Notes under the pieces: model-generated
Database searches by the model: none
Told to the model about the DNA's origin: nothing
Seen by the model: the letters and a program-made list of their open reading frames with translations, nothing else
Shown: positions 54,263 through 61,911 of the stretch, one piece after another
How the letters are laid out: the number at the start of each line of letters is the position of its first letter
Numbering within the stretch: the stretch's first letter is position 1
Assembly: GCA_012841015.1 (NCBI GenBank)
Contig: DUVN01000028.1
Span: 167,188 to 229,098 of the forward strand
Length of the DNA stretch: 61,911 nucleotides
Direction of reading: 5' to 3'
Source: Clostridiaceae bacterium
Lineage (GTDB): Bacteria > Bacillota > Clostridia > Saccharofermentanales > DTU023
Position numbers and translations under genes: made by a program

Positions 54263-55000
54263 ATGGCGAGGACAAATTATAGTACTTATAGTGTCATTAA
54301 ACGGAAGATCATTGATATGTTCCGAGATTATGAATCTGGGGAGAAAAAGCTACCTCCAGAAGCGCAACTAGCCGAGATCTTAGATGTGAGTATTTCTACA
54401 CTCCGTGAAGTTTTAGTCGTGCTAGCACTAGAAGGTTATATCACAAAAAAGCACGGCGTCGGCAATTTCATTCATCCAAGCACATTAGATATTGGCAATA
54501 GAAGCGTTTTTTTTGCCGATAATTTAAAAAGTAACGGATATACCGTTGAGATCCAATTGCTGAAACAAGAACGAGAAATCCCAGATGAAGAAATAATTGT
54601 TTCATTGAGGATGCCTAGAGACGAAGAAATGCTTTCTTCGACAACCGTTCATCTCGCAAATCAAGAAGTAGCTATCTATACACAGGTCTACATTCCGACT
54701 CATTTGCTCGTTAAAGATGATAGTGTCATCAACGTCCACGAATACGAGAGGTTAAATGAAATGGTGTGGAGACACTGCCGAAGAAATTTGGCACACTCTC
54801 TTAACGATTATGTACCTGTTGGTTTATCACAGGATATGGCCGATATTTTTAAGCTGCCTGTTAGTACGCCAGTCATTACGAACAGGCAAGTTTTCTATGA
54901 TACTTACGATGAACCGGTCATGTATTGCCTCAACTACTTTCATCCGCAAAAATATAAAGTTACAACGCTTCAGAATTGGGCGTTAGGTCAAACAACGTAG
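54263..55000 (+). CDS. GntR-family regulator with UTRA domain
   Basis: 245 residues with GGAG upstream. The winged helix spans residues 1-70 (YSVIKRKIIDMFRDYESGEK, ILDVSISTLREVLVVLALEG, KHGVGNFIH). The C-terminal UTRA-like ligand domain includes TVHLANQEVAIYTQVYIP and LPVSTPVITNRQVFYDTYDE. UTRA regulators sense a metabolite and usually repress uptake operons. Palindromes with a shared GTCATC-N-GATGAC core sit at the two flanking promoters, making this protein the likely binder. Confidence 0.92.
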   Translation: MARTNYSTYSVIKRKIIDMFRDYESGEKKLPPEAQLAEILDVSISTLREVLVVLALEGYITKKHGVGNFIHPSTLDIGNRSVFFADNLKSNGYTVEIQLLKQEREIPDEEIIVSLRMPRDEEMLSSTTVHLANQEVAIYTQVYIPTHLLVKDDSVINVHEYERLNEMVWRHCRRNLAHSLNDYVPVGLSQDMADIFKLPVSTPVITNRQVFYDTYDEPVMYCLNYFHPQKYKVTTLQNWALGQTT

Positions 55001-55082
55001 ATTAAGCCATTTTGCATATTCTTTCTAAGTAGAATAAATTTCATTGAAGCATTCGTTCACTATGTGAATGTCCAAATGACTA

Positions 55083-55136
55083 TTGACACAATATAGTCTT
55101 AAGAGTTATGCTATTTGCACAGTCATCCGATGACTG
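55083..55136 (+). promoter_or_regulatory. Promoter and GTCATC-N-GATGAC operator of the BMP/ABC operon
   Basis: TTGACA (55083-55088), 18-bp spacer and TATGCT (55107-55112) are a good promoter. CAGTCATC-C-GATGACTG (55120-55136) is a perfect 17-nt dyad near the expected start site, and shares GTCATC-N-GATGAC with the dyad at 53431-53447. A further GATGAC half-site follows at 55137-55142. Confidence 0.75.
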
Positions 55137-55181
55137 GATGACAGCCACATTGTAGAGCAGGTATTGCTGGAAAGGAAATTT

Positions 55182-56237
55182 ATGAACAAAAAAAGATGGC
55201 TTGTCTTGTTACTTGCATGTTTGGTGGCAGTTGCCCTCATCGGTTGCGGTAACAAAGGTAGTGAAGACTCAAGTTTGCCGGGAGGAGATGCGAGTAAAGA
55301 GAGTTCCTCAGGAAAGAAAACAAAAGTTGCTTTGCTTCTTACGGGTACAGTGAACGATGCCGGTTGGAGTGAATCATCTTATCGTGGGCTTGTACGTGCG
55401 GAACGTGATTTCAATATTGAGACCGCTTATACAGAAGATTTGGCTCTAGTTGATATGGAACCTGCCGCACGCGATTATGCCGCACTAGGTTACGAAATCA
55501 TTATTTTTTCATCGACGGACTTCAACGATACAGCCCTTGCCGTTGCTCCTCAATATCCAGATATTCGATTTGTCATCGTGAACGGAAACAAAGCTCAAGA
55601 GCCTAATCTAGCTAATTTTCGTCCAAATACGCCACAGTGTGGCTTTATTGCAGGTGCCTTTGCCGGCCTGATTACAGAATCGAACACGGTAGGTGTCATT
55701 GCCGGTAAAGAACTTCCGCCAGTAGTAGACGCTACAAAGGGCTTTATTGCAGGAGCTAAATACGTTAATCCTGATGTGAAAGTTCTGAACGCTTATATTG
55801 ATAGCTGGACGGATATTGCAAAAGGTACAGAAGCCACAATCACAATGATCGAGCAAGGTGCAGATGTCGTCTGCTCTAATACGGGACAAGCAGGCTTAGG
55901 CACAATCGACGCAGCTAAGAATGCTGGAATCTACGCTGTGGGGTACATTGACGATCAACATGCCGTTTCGCCGGGGACTGTTCCTTTCTCTGCTATCCAA
56001 GATATTGGGGATGTAGTCTACTCCGCCATTGAGTTTGCTCTATCTGATGAATTTGCGCCTGAGTTACGGTTAGTTGGAGCCAAGCAGAACGTGATTCGTC
56101 TGTCTGACTTTTATACGATGGGGGATAAGCCTGTACCAGAAGATGTTGTCAAGAAGATGAAGGAAATTTATGAGGGTATAGTCGATAATTCGTTGCGTGA
56201 AGCTGGGATATTGCCGGCCTCTGGATTTGAAAAATAA
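55182..56237 (+). CDS. BMP-family (PnrA-like) substrate-binding lipoprotein
   Basis: 351 residues from ATG 55182 after AAAGGAAA. Lipobox ALIGC. The mature region KVALLLTGTVNDAGWSESSY, ALGYEIIIFSSTDFNDTALA, CGFIAGAFAGLITESNTVGV and CSNTGQAGLGTIDAAKNAGI is the BMP/Med fold. Known members bind purine nucleosides for ABC import. Here the operon also holds a two-domain ATPase, two permeases and an amidohydrolase, so the ligand is probably a nucleoside or nucleobase-like compound that the amidohydrolase then deaminates. Confidence 0.93.
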   Translation: MNKKRWLVLLLACLVAVALIGCGNKGSEDSSLPGGDASKESSSGKKTKVALLLTGTVNDAGWSESSYRGLVRAERDFNIETAYTEDLALVDMEPAARDYAALGYEIIIFSSTDFNDTALAVAPQYPDIRFVIVNGNKAQEPNLANFRPNTPQCGFIAGAFAGLITESNTVGVIAGKELPPVVDATKGFIAGAKYVNPDVKVLNAYIDSWTDIAKGTEATITMIEQGADVVCSNTGQAGLGTIDAAKNAGIYAVGYIDDQHAVSPGTVPFSAIQDIGDVVYSAIEFALSDEFAPELRLVGAKQNVIRLSDFYTMGDKPVPEDVVKKMKEIYEGIVDNSLREAGILPASGFEK

Positions 56238-56257
56238 ACAAGAAGCAGTCTAGATCT

Positions 56258-56293
56258 GTTAAGGGACAAGGATGGAGATTCTTGTCCCTTAAC
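56258..56293 (+). promoter_or_regulatory. Intercistronic hairpin between binding-protein and ATPase genes
   Basis: GTTAAGGGACAAG (56258-56270) and CTTGTCCCTTAAC (56281-56293) make a perfect 13-bp stem with a 10-base loop and no T run. It likely stabilises the upstream message or partly attenuates transcription, which would give more binding protein than transporter. Confidence 0.7.
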
Positions 56294-56324
56294 ATGGTGA
56301 GCACCGATGGAGAGAAGGTTTTGA

Positions 56325-57890
56325 ATGGACGTGGACAATAGCATGAATGATGTACCTGTCATTGATATGAGGCACATTACGAAACGCTTCGGAACGTTTG
56401 AAGCAAATAGCGACATAAGTCTTGATGTCTACTGTGGCGAGATTCATGCTTTACTTGGCGAAAATGGTGCCGGAAAATCGACCTTAATGAATGTATTGTA
56501 TGGCCTTTATAAGCCTGATGAAGGCGAAATATATCTTCATGGAAATAAAATATCGTTTAGCTCGCCGGCAGACGCAATCAACAATAGGATTGGGATGATA
56601 CATCAACATTTCATGTTGATTCCAACGTTGACAGTTGTTGAAAACATTATCCTCATGTCTAAGACAACGAGTAAATTTCATTTAAATCTCAAAACGGAAT
56701 GTGATCGATTGACTGAAATTATTCAAAAATATGGGTTCAAAATCGATCTTATGGCAACCGTGTCGGATCTTTCAGTAGGGGAACAGCAAAAAGTTGAGAT
56801 CTTAAAAATGCTGTATCGCGATGCTGAAGTTCTTATCATGGATGAACCAACAGCAGTGCTGTCACCCAATGAAGTGGAAGAATTGTTTATAATCCTTCGA
56901 GAAATTGTTGATGATGGTTGCGCTGTCATTTTCATATCGCACAAACTTTGGGAAGTCATGCGCATTTCTGATCGCGCTACTATTCTGCGAGATGGCAAAA
57001 AAGTTACGACTGTCAATACAGCCGATTGTTCGAAAGAAGACTTAGCGAACATGATGGTCGGACGAGAGATTACTTTGCACTACGAGAAGCCGGAAATTGA
57101 AATTGGCGAACCAATGTTGCAACTAGAAAATGTTTGCCTGAATAGTGACGACGGCATATCAGTTTTGAAAAATATAAATTTGACGGTGAGACAGGGTGAA
57201 ATTCTAGGTGTTGCTGGGGTGGATGGCAACGGGCAGCAAGAGCTGGCCGATGTCATCCACGGAATGCGTAAAGTTTCGAGTGGAACGGTTAAGGTCGCAG
57301 GATCAGATACGACAAACTGCAGCCCTCAGACAGCGATAGATTGTGGCTTGGCCCATATTCCGGAAGACCGACATAAAAGAGGAAGTATTCTAGAATTTAC
57401 CGTGGCTGAAAACATTGCCATGATTAACGTTGATAAAGCCCCTTTCACACATAAAGGGATTTATTATCCTCAAAATGCCCAAAAAGTAGCCCATCGGCTA
57501 AAAGAGGAATTTAATATTAGGTGCAACAGTGTGAACGCTGAAATGAATACGTTGTCTGGTGGAAACCAGCAAAAGGTTATTCTAGCGAGGGAGATATACC
57601 GCAATCCTAAACTATTGATTGCAGCACAACCATCGCGTGGACTTGATATTGGGGCAACCGAGTCAATACAACAGCTTCTGATTGACAAAAGAACTGAGGG
57701 GATGGCCATTTTACTAATCTCTTCTGACCTTGATGAAGTATTGGCTATTTCTGATCGTGTGATCGTTCTCTATGAAGGGGAGATTCAGGGAGAGTTCATA
57801 CCTGGTGAAAAAACTTTCACGGAGATTGGCCTCATGATGACAGGCAGTAGCAGCGAAGAAAGGAACAGTACTCGGCATGGTGTCCACTAA
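56325..57890 (+). CDS. Nucleoside-type ABC ATPase with two nucleotide-binding domains
   Basis: 521 residues. First domain: Walker A GENGAGKST, signature LSVGEQQKVEIL, Walker B VLIMDEPTAVLSP and switch FISHKLWEV. Second domain: degenerate Walker A GVDGNGQQEL, signature LSGGNQQKVILA and an altered Walker B LIAAQPSRGLDIGAT. This asymmetric tandem layout is the rule for BMP-associated and ribose-type importers. It overlaps the first permease gene by 14 bases. Confidence 0.94.
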   Translation: MDVDNSMNDVPVIDMRHITKRFGTFEANSDISLDVYCGEIHALLGENGAGKSTLMNVLYGLYKPDEGEIYLHGNKISFSSPADAINNRIGMIHQHFMLIPTLTVVENIILMSKTTSKFHLNLKTECDRLTEIIQKYGFKIDLMATVSDLSVGEQQKVEILKMLYRDAEVLIMDEPTAVLSPNEVEELFIILREIVDDGCAVIFISHKLWEVMRISDRATILRDGKKVTTVNTADCSKEDLANMMVGREITLHYEKPEIEIGEPMLQLENVCLNSDDGISVLKNINLTVRQGEILGVAGVDGNGQQELADVIHGMRKVSSGTVKVAGSDTTNCSPQTAIDCGLAHIPEDRHKRGSILEFTVAENIAMINVDKAPFTHKGIYYPQNAQKVAHRLKEEFNIRCNSVNAEMNTLSGGNQQKVILAREIYRNPKLLIAAQPSRGLDIGATESIQQLLIDKRTEGMAILLISSDLDEVLAISDRVIVLYEGEIQGEFIPGEKTFTEIGLMMTGSSSEERNSTRHGVH

Positions 57891-58986
57891 TTTGCGTAAA
57901 GGTATATTTGCAAGAATTAAAGGTAGCAATACCCGGTCGTATACGCGATTAATTGGCACTTTAATCGCAGTATTATTAGCACTATTGCTCGGCGGCATTG
58001 TTATTAGTATCGCAGGCGCAAACCCGATTGAGGCATATGGAGTATTGTTACGAGGTGCATTTGGAAGCACTTATGCTCTGAGTGAAACGCTTCTTCGTGC
58101 TACTCCTGTTTTATTAGCCGCAATAGGTTTGTCTATTTCTTTTCGAAGTAACCTTACTTCTATAGGAGCGGAAGGACAGATCATTATCGGTGGCATTACC
58201 TCATGCCTTGCGGGGTTACTCTTGCCCACTTTTATACCGGCCATAGTGCGCATCGTACTGATTATGTTTTTTGGTTTTCTGGGGGGCGCTCTTTACGGTA
58301 TTATCCCTGGTTTCCTTAAAGCCAAATGGAACATATCTGAAACAATCGTCACGATTATGTCGAACTATGTTGCGATTAACGTGCTGAGCTATCTTCTTAA
58401 TGGTCCAATGAAAGAAGTGGATAGCTTCTATCCACAGAGCGCACAGCTTGATGATGCACTGTGGTTACCAGTTTTCATCAAAAATACTCGATTACACATA
58501 GGCCTTTTCATTGCCTTAGCATTTGTTGTCATTTACTATTTTTTTATGTTTCGGCTGCCAATCGGTTTTAAAATTCGTGCTGTTGGTTATAACGCATCAG
58601 CAGCTGAATATGCAGGGGTCAAGGTATCGGCAAGCATTGTTCTCGCTATGGCTTTATCGGGAGGCATGGCCGGTTTAGCTGGAACGATGGAAGTGTTCGG
58701 AGTACACCATCGTCTTTACAATGATTTTGCGGCAGGCTTTGGTTTTGATGCGATCGCGGTCGCCCTGTTAGGCAGATTACATCCTGTCGGTATTGTCGTT
58801 GCGTCGATTTTCTTTGCAGCTTTACAAGTCGGTTCCGGGGCTATGCAACGCGCAGTGCAAGTTCCAACAACAATTGTTTACATTATTCAAGGATTGTTGA
58901 TCATGTTTGTTTGTATGGATAAGTTGCTTTCCAATACAATTCAGCAATTATCCCTTAAATACCGTGAAAAGAAGAGAGGGGCATAA
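57877..58986 (+). CDS. ABC transporter permease (BMP/nucleoside type), subunit 1
   Basis: 369 residues with about nine to ten membrane segments. A long N-terminal cytoplasmic stretch precedes LIAVLLALLLGGIVISIAGA; GLSISFRSNLTSIGAEGQII and ALSGGMAGLAGTMEVFGVHH are characteristic of the nucleoside-transporter permease (BPD_transp_2 family). It forms a heterodimeric channel with the next gene product. Confidence 0.92.
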   Translation: MVSTNLRKGIFARIKGSNTRSYTRLIGTLIAVLLALLLGGIVISIAGANPIEAYGVLLRGAFGSTYALSETLLRATPVLLAAIGLSISFRSNLTSIGAEGQIIIGGITSCLAGLLLPTFIPAIVRIVLIMFFGFLGGALYGIIPGFLKAKWNISETIVTIMSNYVAINVLSYLLNGPMKEVDSFYPQSAQLDDALWLPVFIKNTRLHIGLFIALAFVVIYYFFMFRLPIGFKIRAVGYNASAAEYAGVKVSASIVLAMALSGGMAGLAGTMEVFGVHHRLYNDFAAGFGFDAIAVALLGRLHPVGIVVASIFFAALQVGSGAMQRAVQVPTTIVYIIQGLLIMFVCMDKLLSNTIQQLSLKYREKKRGA

Positions 58987-58987
58987 C

Positions 58988-59920
58988 ATGGATTGGCTAT
59001 CAACGGTTCAAGGTATTTTGGCTGCTACCGCACGCATGGCGACTCCTTTACTTTTTGCTTCCATGGGAGGTCTGTTTTCGGCTCGATCAGGACATATTAG
59101 TATGTTTCTCGAAGGCTTCATGTTGATCGGCGCCTTCCTCGGCTTTGTAGGGTCTGCGACGGTCGGCAGTGCGTATGTAGGGGCTTTACTGGCACTTGTG
59201 GGTGGGGTGCTAATATCTCTCGTTTTTGCTTTTTTTGCAATAACGGCAAAAGCAAACCAAACGCTCATAGGTATTGGTATTAACATCTTTGCCCTTGGCA
59301 TTACAAGTTATTTAGTCACAGTTTTCTATGGCTTCGGAAATAGACCATACAATATTGATGTTTTTACAAATATTAGGATTCCATTGTTGGCAGATATTCC
59401 GATTATAGGTTCGCTCTTTAACTTGAACCTTTTCACGTATGTGGCGTTTCTATTAGTTCCCATTGTCTGGTACGTCTTATATAAAACGCCAGCCGGGTTG
59501 ACCATTCGTGCAGTCGGAGAACACCCAAAAGCTGTAGATACCTTAGGGGGGAATGTCATCAAGATTCGCTACATCTGCATTATGATTGCCGGTGCGCTCG
59601 CTGCACTAGGCGGTGCAGCTCTCTCGATAGGACAGATGGGGCAATTCATGGAAAATATCACATCAGGCAAAGGCTATATTGCTTTAGCTGCACTCATTTT
59701 TGGTCGTTTTACGCCCAAAGGTGCTCTGATCGGCGTTCTCATCTTCGGCTTTGCTGATGCAGTTCAGATGCGTTTGCAGACGGCCGGTAGTGTATTGCCG
59801 TATCAATTTCTTACGATGTTGCCTTACGTCATAACGATTGTCGCGCTTGTATTATTCGCTAGAAAGTCTAGGGCAAGCGCGCCTGCAGCGCTTGGGAAGC
59901 CTTATAGCCGACAAAGTTAA
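58988..59920 (+). CDS. ABC transporter permease (BMP/nucleoside type), subunit 2
   Basis: 310 residues from ATG 58988, after AGGGG. ATPLLFASMGGLFSARSGHI, MFLEGFMLIGAFLGFVGSAT and the middle TIRAVGEHPKAVDTLGGNVI (coupling-helix region) are typical of the second permease of this transporter class. It starts one base after the stop of subunit 1. Confidence 0.92.
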   Translation: MDWLSTVQGILAATARMATPLLFASMGGLFSARSGHISMFLEGFMLIGAFLGFVGSATVGSAYVGALLALVGGVLISLVFAFFAITAKANQTLIGIGINIFALGITSYLVTVFYGFGNRPYNIDVFTNIRIPLLADIPIIGSLFNLNLFTYVAFLLVPIVWYVLYKTPAGLTIRAVGEHPKAVDTLGGNVIKIRYICIMIAGALAALGGAALSIGQMGQFMENITSGKGYIALAALIFGRFTPKGALIGVLIFGFADAVQMRLQTAGSVLPYQFLTMLPYVITIVALVLFARKSRASAPAALGKPYSRQS

Positions 59921-59986
59921 GAATCAATAGCAGAAAAAACTTCTCTATAACTGATAGTTCTCATTTGGTGAAGGAGGAATATTCAA

Positions 59987-61321
59987 TTGTATTGTGACTG
60001 TTTGATTAAGGATTGCTCTGTATTAACTGCAAATTATGAAGTGCACAATGATTATGGCATCGTTATTTCTGGAAAAAAAATCATCGATATAGGTCGAAGC
60101 GCTGAATTACAGGAAAAGTATAGCGCAGGTGAAACTTATATCGCTCAAGGTAAACTCGCTATGCCAGGATTTATCGACGGGCACACCCATACATCTCAGC
60201 AGCTTTTGCGGGGTGTCATTTCTGATGAGTATCCAATCATATACAGGCGTTTTAATATGCCCTATGAAGCTTCCTTGACACCTGATGAGGTAAGATTGTG
60301 CACTGAATTAAGCTGCTTAGAGATGATAAAATCAGGTATTACGGCCTTTGCTGATGCTGGTGGCACCTTTATGGTTCCGATGATCGAGAGCATTTCTAAA
60401 GCAGGTTTGCGTGCTACCGTTACAAAAGCTACTTCTGACATAAGTGAAGGATTGCCTCAGGGAATGAGTGAATCGACAGCAGAGTGCATCAAAAACAATG
60501 AAGAGCTCTTTTTACAATACAATAACCATTCAGATGGAAGAATTAAAATCTGGTTCCAAATACGTTCAGTTGCAAGTTGTACCGGTGAATTAATCGAAAC
60601 GTTGGCGCAAATGGCACGGCAGCACAATACAGGTCTCCACATGCACATGAGTGAATATTCAGAATCTGTTCTTCTGACATTGAACAAATTTAATATGCGT
60701 GAGGTAGAGTATCTGGACAGTCTCAATGCTTTGGGACCAAATCTATTGGCAGCTCATTGCATATTGCTTAATGATCGAGACATTCGTTTACTTCAAGAAA
60801 ACGATGTCAAAGTGGTTCATTGCCCGCGCAGCAATCTCGGCAAAGGGGTGACGAAGACGCCACAAATGATTGAGATGGGTATTTCTGTCGGCTTAGGTAC
60901 TGACGGAACTGCTCATTCAGGTTTGAGCATGTTTAAAGAAATAACAGCATTTAAACATTCGCAAATTGTTACCTGGGGTGTACCTTATGCTGACAATGCG
61001 GTCATGCCAGCAAAAACACTGCTTAGAATGGCTACTTATGGTGGTGCGAAAGCCCTTGGACAAGAAAAGGAAATAGGGACGATTGAAATTGGCAAGAAGG
61101 CTGACCTGATTTTTATTGATATTGACCAGCCACACCTACAACCAACCCATAATTTGATCAATAGTCTAATGGAGGCAGGTGAAAGTGCTGACGTAAAAGC
61201 TATGATGGTTGACGGGAACTGGTTAATGAAAGATCGCTGTGTGTTAACTCTCGACGAAGAACGTTTACTATTCGAAGGGAAAAACAGCATAAATGTGATT
61301 AATAAAAGGATGATGGGTTAA
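59987..61321 (+). CDS. Amidohydrolase of the MtaD/SsnA/AtzB deaminase group
   Basis: 444 residues from TTG 59987, nine bases after AAGGAGG. Metal-site motifs are MPGFIDGHTHTSQQLLRG, LHMHMSEYSESV, LLAAHCILL and GLGTDGTAHSGL, as in the mononuclear hydrolytic deaminases acting on S-adenosylhomocysteine, 8-oxoguanine, guanine or triazines. Position at the end of a BMP-type uptake operon suggests that it deaminates the imported purine or pyrimidine-like compound. The precise substrate cannot be assigned by eye. Confidence 0.9.
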   Translation: MYCDCLIKDCSVLTANYEVHNDYGIVISGKKIIDIGRSAELQEKYSAGETYIAQGKLAMPGFIDGHTHTSQQLLRGVISDEYPIIYRRFNMPYEASLTPDEVRLCTELSCLEMIKSGITAFADAGGTFMVPMIESISKAGLRATVTKATSDISEGLPQGMSESTAECIKNNEELFLQYNNHSDGRIKIWFQIRSVASCTGELIETLAQMARQHNTGLHMHMSEYSESVLLTLNKFNMREVEYLDSLNALGPNLLAAHCILLNDRDIRLLQENDVKVVHCPRSNLGKGVTKTPQMIEMGISVGLGTDGTAHSGLSMFKEITAFKHSQIVTWGVPYADNAVMPAKTLLRMATYGGAKALGQEKEIGTIEIGKKADLIFIDIDQPHLQPTHNLINSLMEAGESADVKAMMVDGNWLMKDRCVLTLDEERLLFEGKNSINVINKRMMG

Positions 61322-61676
61322 CGTAACCGTTTAGTTGTTCAATCTTCAGTGCTGTTTTAGTCTCTGTGCGAGAGACTGGAAAGTGTTTACTAAATGTTCT
61401 TACCGTTATCGTGCTGATAATAAGTGGAGTGAAGAAAAATGATTCCGATCCGGCTGCTCTGAATAAACCGTACATCAGGACAATGCGCTAATGGAATGAA
61501 TATGTGCACTTGATTGAAGCCCATTCAACAACTATTTTGAATATTTCTCATCTTATTAAGGGTGTTCAGCCAAAATAGGTAATGTTAGTAAAAAATACTA
61601 ATTAAATGGCTTGTTTTAGTGATTTTATTGTGCTAGTATCGAATAAAAATTGTCCATACAACTAGAGGACTAAACA
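61322..61676. promoter_or_regulatory. Intergenic region with promoter and operator candidate
   Basis: No gene seen. A 7-bp stem AGTCTCT/AGAGACT lies at 61359-61377. TTAGTA-N5-TACTAA (61585-61601) is a dyad, and TTGTTT (61611-61616), 17-bp spacer and TAGTAT (61634-61639) may drive the following ATPase fragment. The dyad does not resemble the GTCATC-N-GATGAC operator, so this second transporter may have its own regulator. Confidence 0.4.
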
Positions 61677-61788
61677 ATGAATGAAAAAACAGTAGAGTTC
61701 AAAAATATTAACAAAGCGTTTGGTCCCATCATTGCCAATGATGATATTTCACTTGCGTTGCGTAAAGGTGAAGTGCACGCCATTATTG
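61677..61788 (+). pseudogene. 5' fragment of a second BMP-type ABC ATPase, interrupted
   Basis: The start VEFKNINKAFGPIIANDDIS and LRKGEVHAII matches the first ~37 residues of two-domain nucleoside-type ATPases (compare ITKRFGTFEANSDIS and GEIHALL in the gene at 56325). Right after HAII, where GENGAGKST is expected, the sequence changes to unrelated mobile-element DNA. The gene may resume beyond the window. Confidence 0.8.
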
Positions 61789-61911
61789 AAGGCTTAAGCC
61801 TGTTGCGCACGAGCAACGTGCGCAACAATAAACCACCCGCTGTGCGGGTGGAGGGGAATAAGCTTTAGCTTCAAGAAGCAAAACCTCCGTGGTACACTAG
61901 GCAAGCTACCA
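61789..61911. mobile_element. Probable IS200/IS605-type element end (runs off the window)
   Basis: Immediately after the break in the ATPase gene come two perfect hairpins, GTTGCGCACG/CGTGCGCAAC (61802-61826) and CCACCCGC/GCGGGTGG (61833-61851), followed by GAGGGGAATAAGCTTTAGCT and CCTCCGTGGTACACTAGG. Subterminal palindromes of the CCACCCGC type are typical of IS200/IS605 ends, which lack inverted terminal repeats. The transposase gene itself is not within the window. Confidence 0.65.

Noticed and set aside
1-61911. tRNA, rRNA and classical riboswitch genes
   Set aside because: I looked for cloverleaf-like GTTCNANNC arms and known riboswitch cores in the gaps and saw none that I could support.

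Overview
The window looks like a chromosomal segment of a low-to-mid GC Gram-positive anaerobe of the Bacillota (Clostridia-like). Supporting features are a sortase-type IPKTG surface protein with Cna-B repeats, several lipoproteins with Gram-positive lipoboxes, strong AGGAGG-type ribosome sites (some driving TTG starts), ETF- and GlpA-type anaerobic redox genes, and BMP- and Liv-type ABC importers. No species can be named from the sequence alone. All supported intact genes lie on the + strand; the only minus-strand coding sequence I accept is a transposase relic.

Layout. 1-3.2 kb: 3' end of a Cna-B/IPKTG adhesin, a 73-bp tandem repeat and a terminator. 3.5-6.2 kb: a polar amino-acid ABC importer whose binding protein has its two halves in swapped order, followed by a CRISPR-like set of three 27-nt repeats. 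6.4-16.5 kb: a polyol-phosphate type oxidation operon (BON-GlpA-like dehydrogenase, pyridine-nucleotide oxidoreductase, DUF1667, GlcD-like oxidase, an EtfB-EtfA fusion with a one-base frameshift, a small protein, an FGGY kinase and a YhfZ-like regulator). 16.6-19.3 kb: DUF4349 lipoprotein and a Wzz-like protein. 19.6-20.4 kb: transposase relic.

20.7-38.2 kb is the most unusual part: a surface-polymer locus with a PglC-like phosphoglycosyl transferase, Wzx flippase, Wzy-like polymerase, two DegT-type aminotransferases and a hexapeptide acyltransferase. Mixed in with these is what looks like a second copy of the D-alanine branch of peptidoglycan synthesis (alanine racemase, D-Ala-D-Ala-type ligase, MurF homologue), plus three other ATP-grasp proteins, a PP-loop enzyme, a PIG-L deacetylase and a FemAB/GNAT-fold transferase. 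I recognise no ordinary glycosyltransferase in it. My reading is that the locus makes a lipid-linked amino-sugar unit decorated or joined by amide-bonded amino acids including D-alanine. The acyltransferase gene is out of frame at a G9 tract, which suggests phase variation.

38.3-48.9 kb: a catabolic block with two MmgE/PrpD proteins, a LysR regulator, a nitrilase-superfamily amidase, a complete LivKHMGF-type importer and a hydantoinase/dihydropyrimidinase. 49.2-51.4 kb: a broken SLC13-type transporter, a phosphoesterase and nested insertion-sequence relics bounded by a 23-bp inverted repeat. 51.5-53.2 kb: a secreted papain-like/SH3 repeat protein. 53.4-61.3 kb: TauE/SafE permease, GntR regulator, BMP lipoprotein, nucleoside-type ABC transporter and an amidohydrolase, with one palindromic operator shared by the two promoters. 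The window ends in a second BMP-type ATPase gene interrupted by what looks like an IS200/IS605 end.
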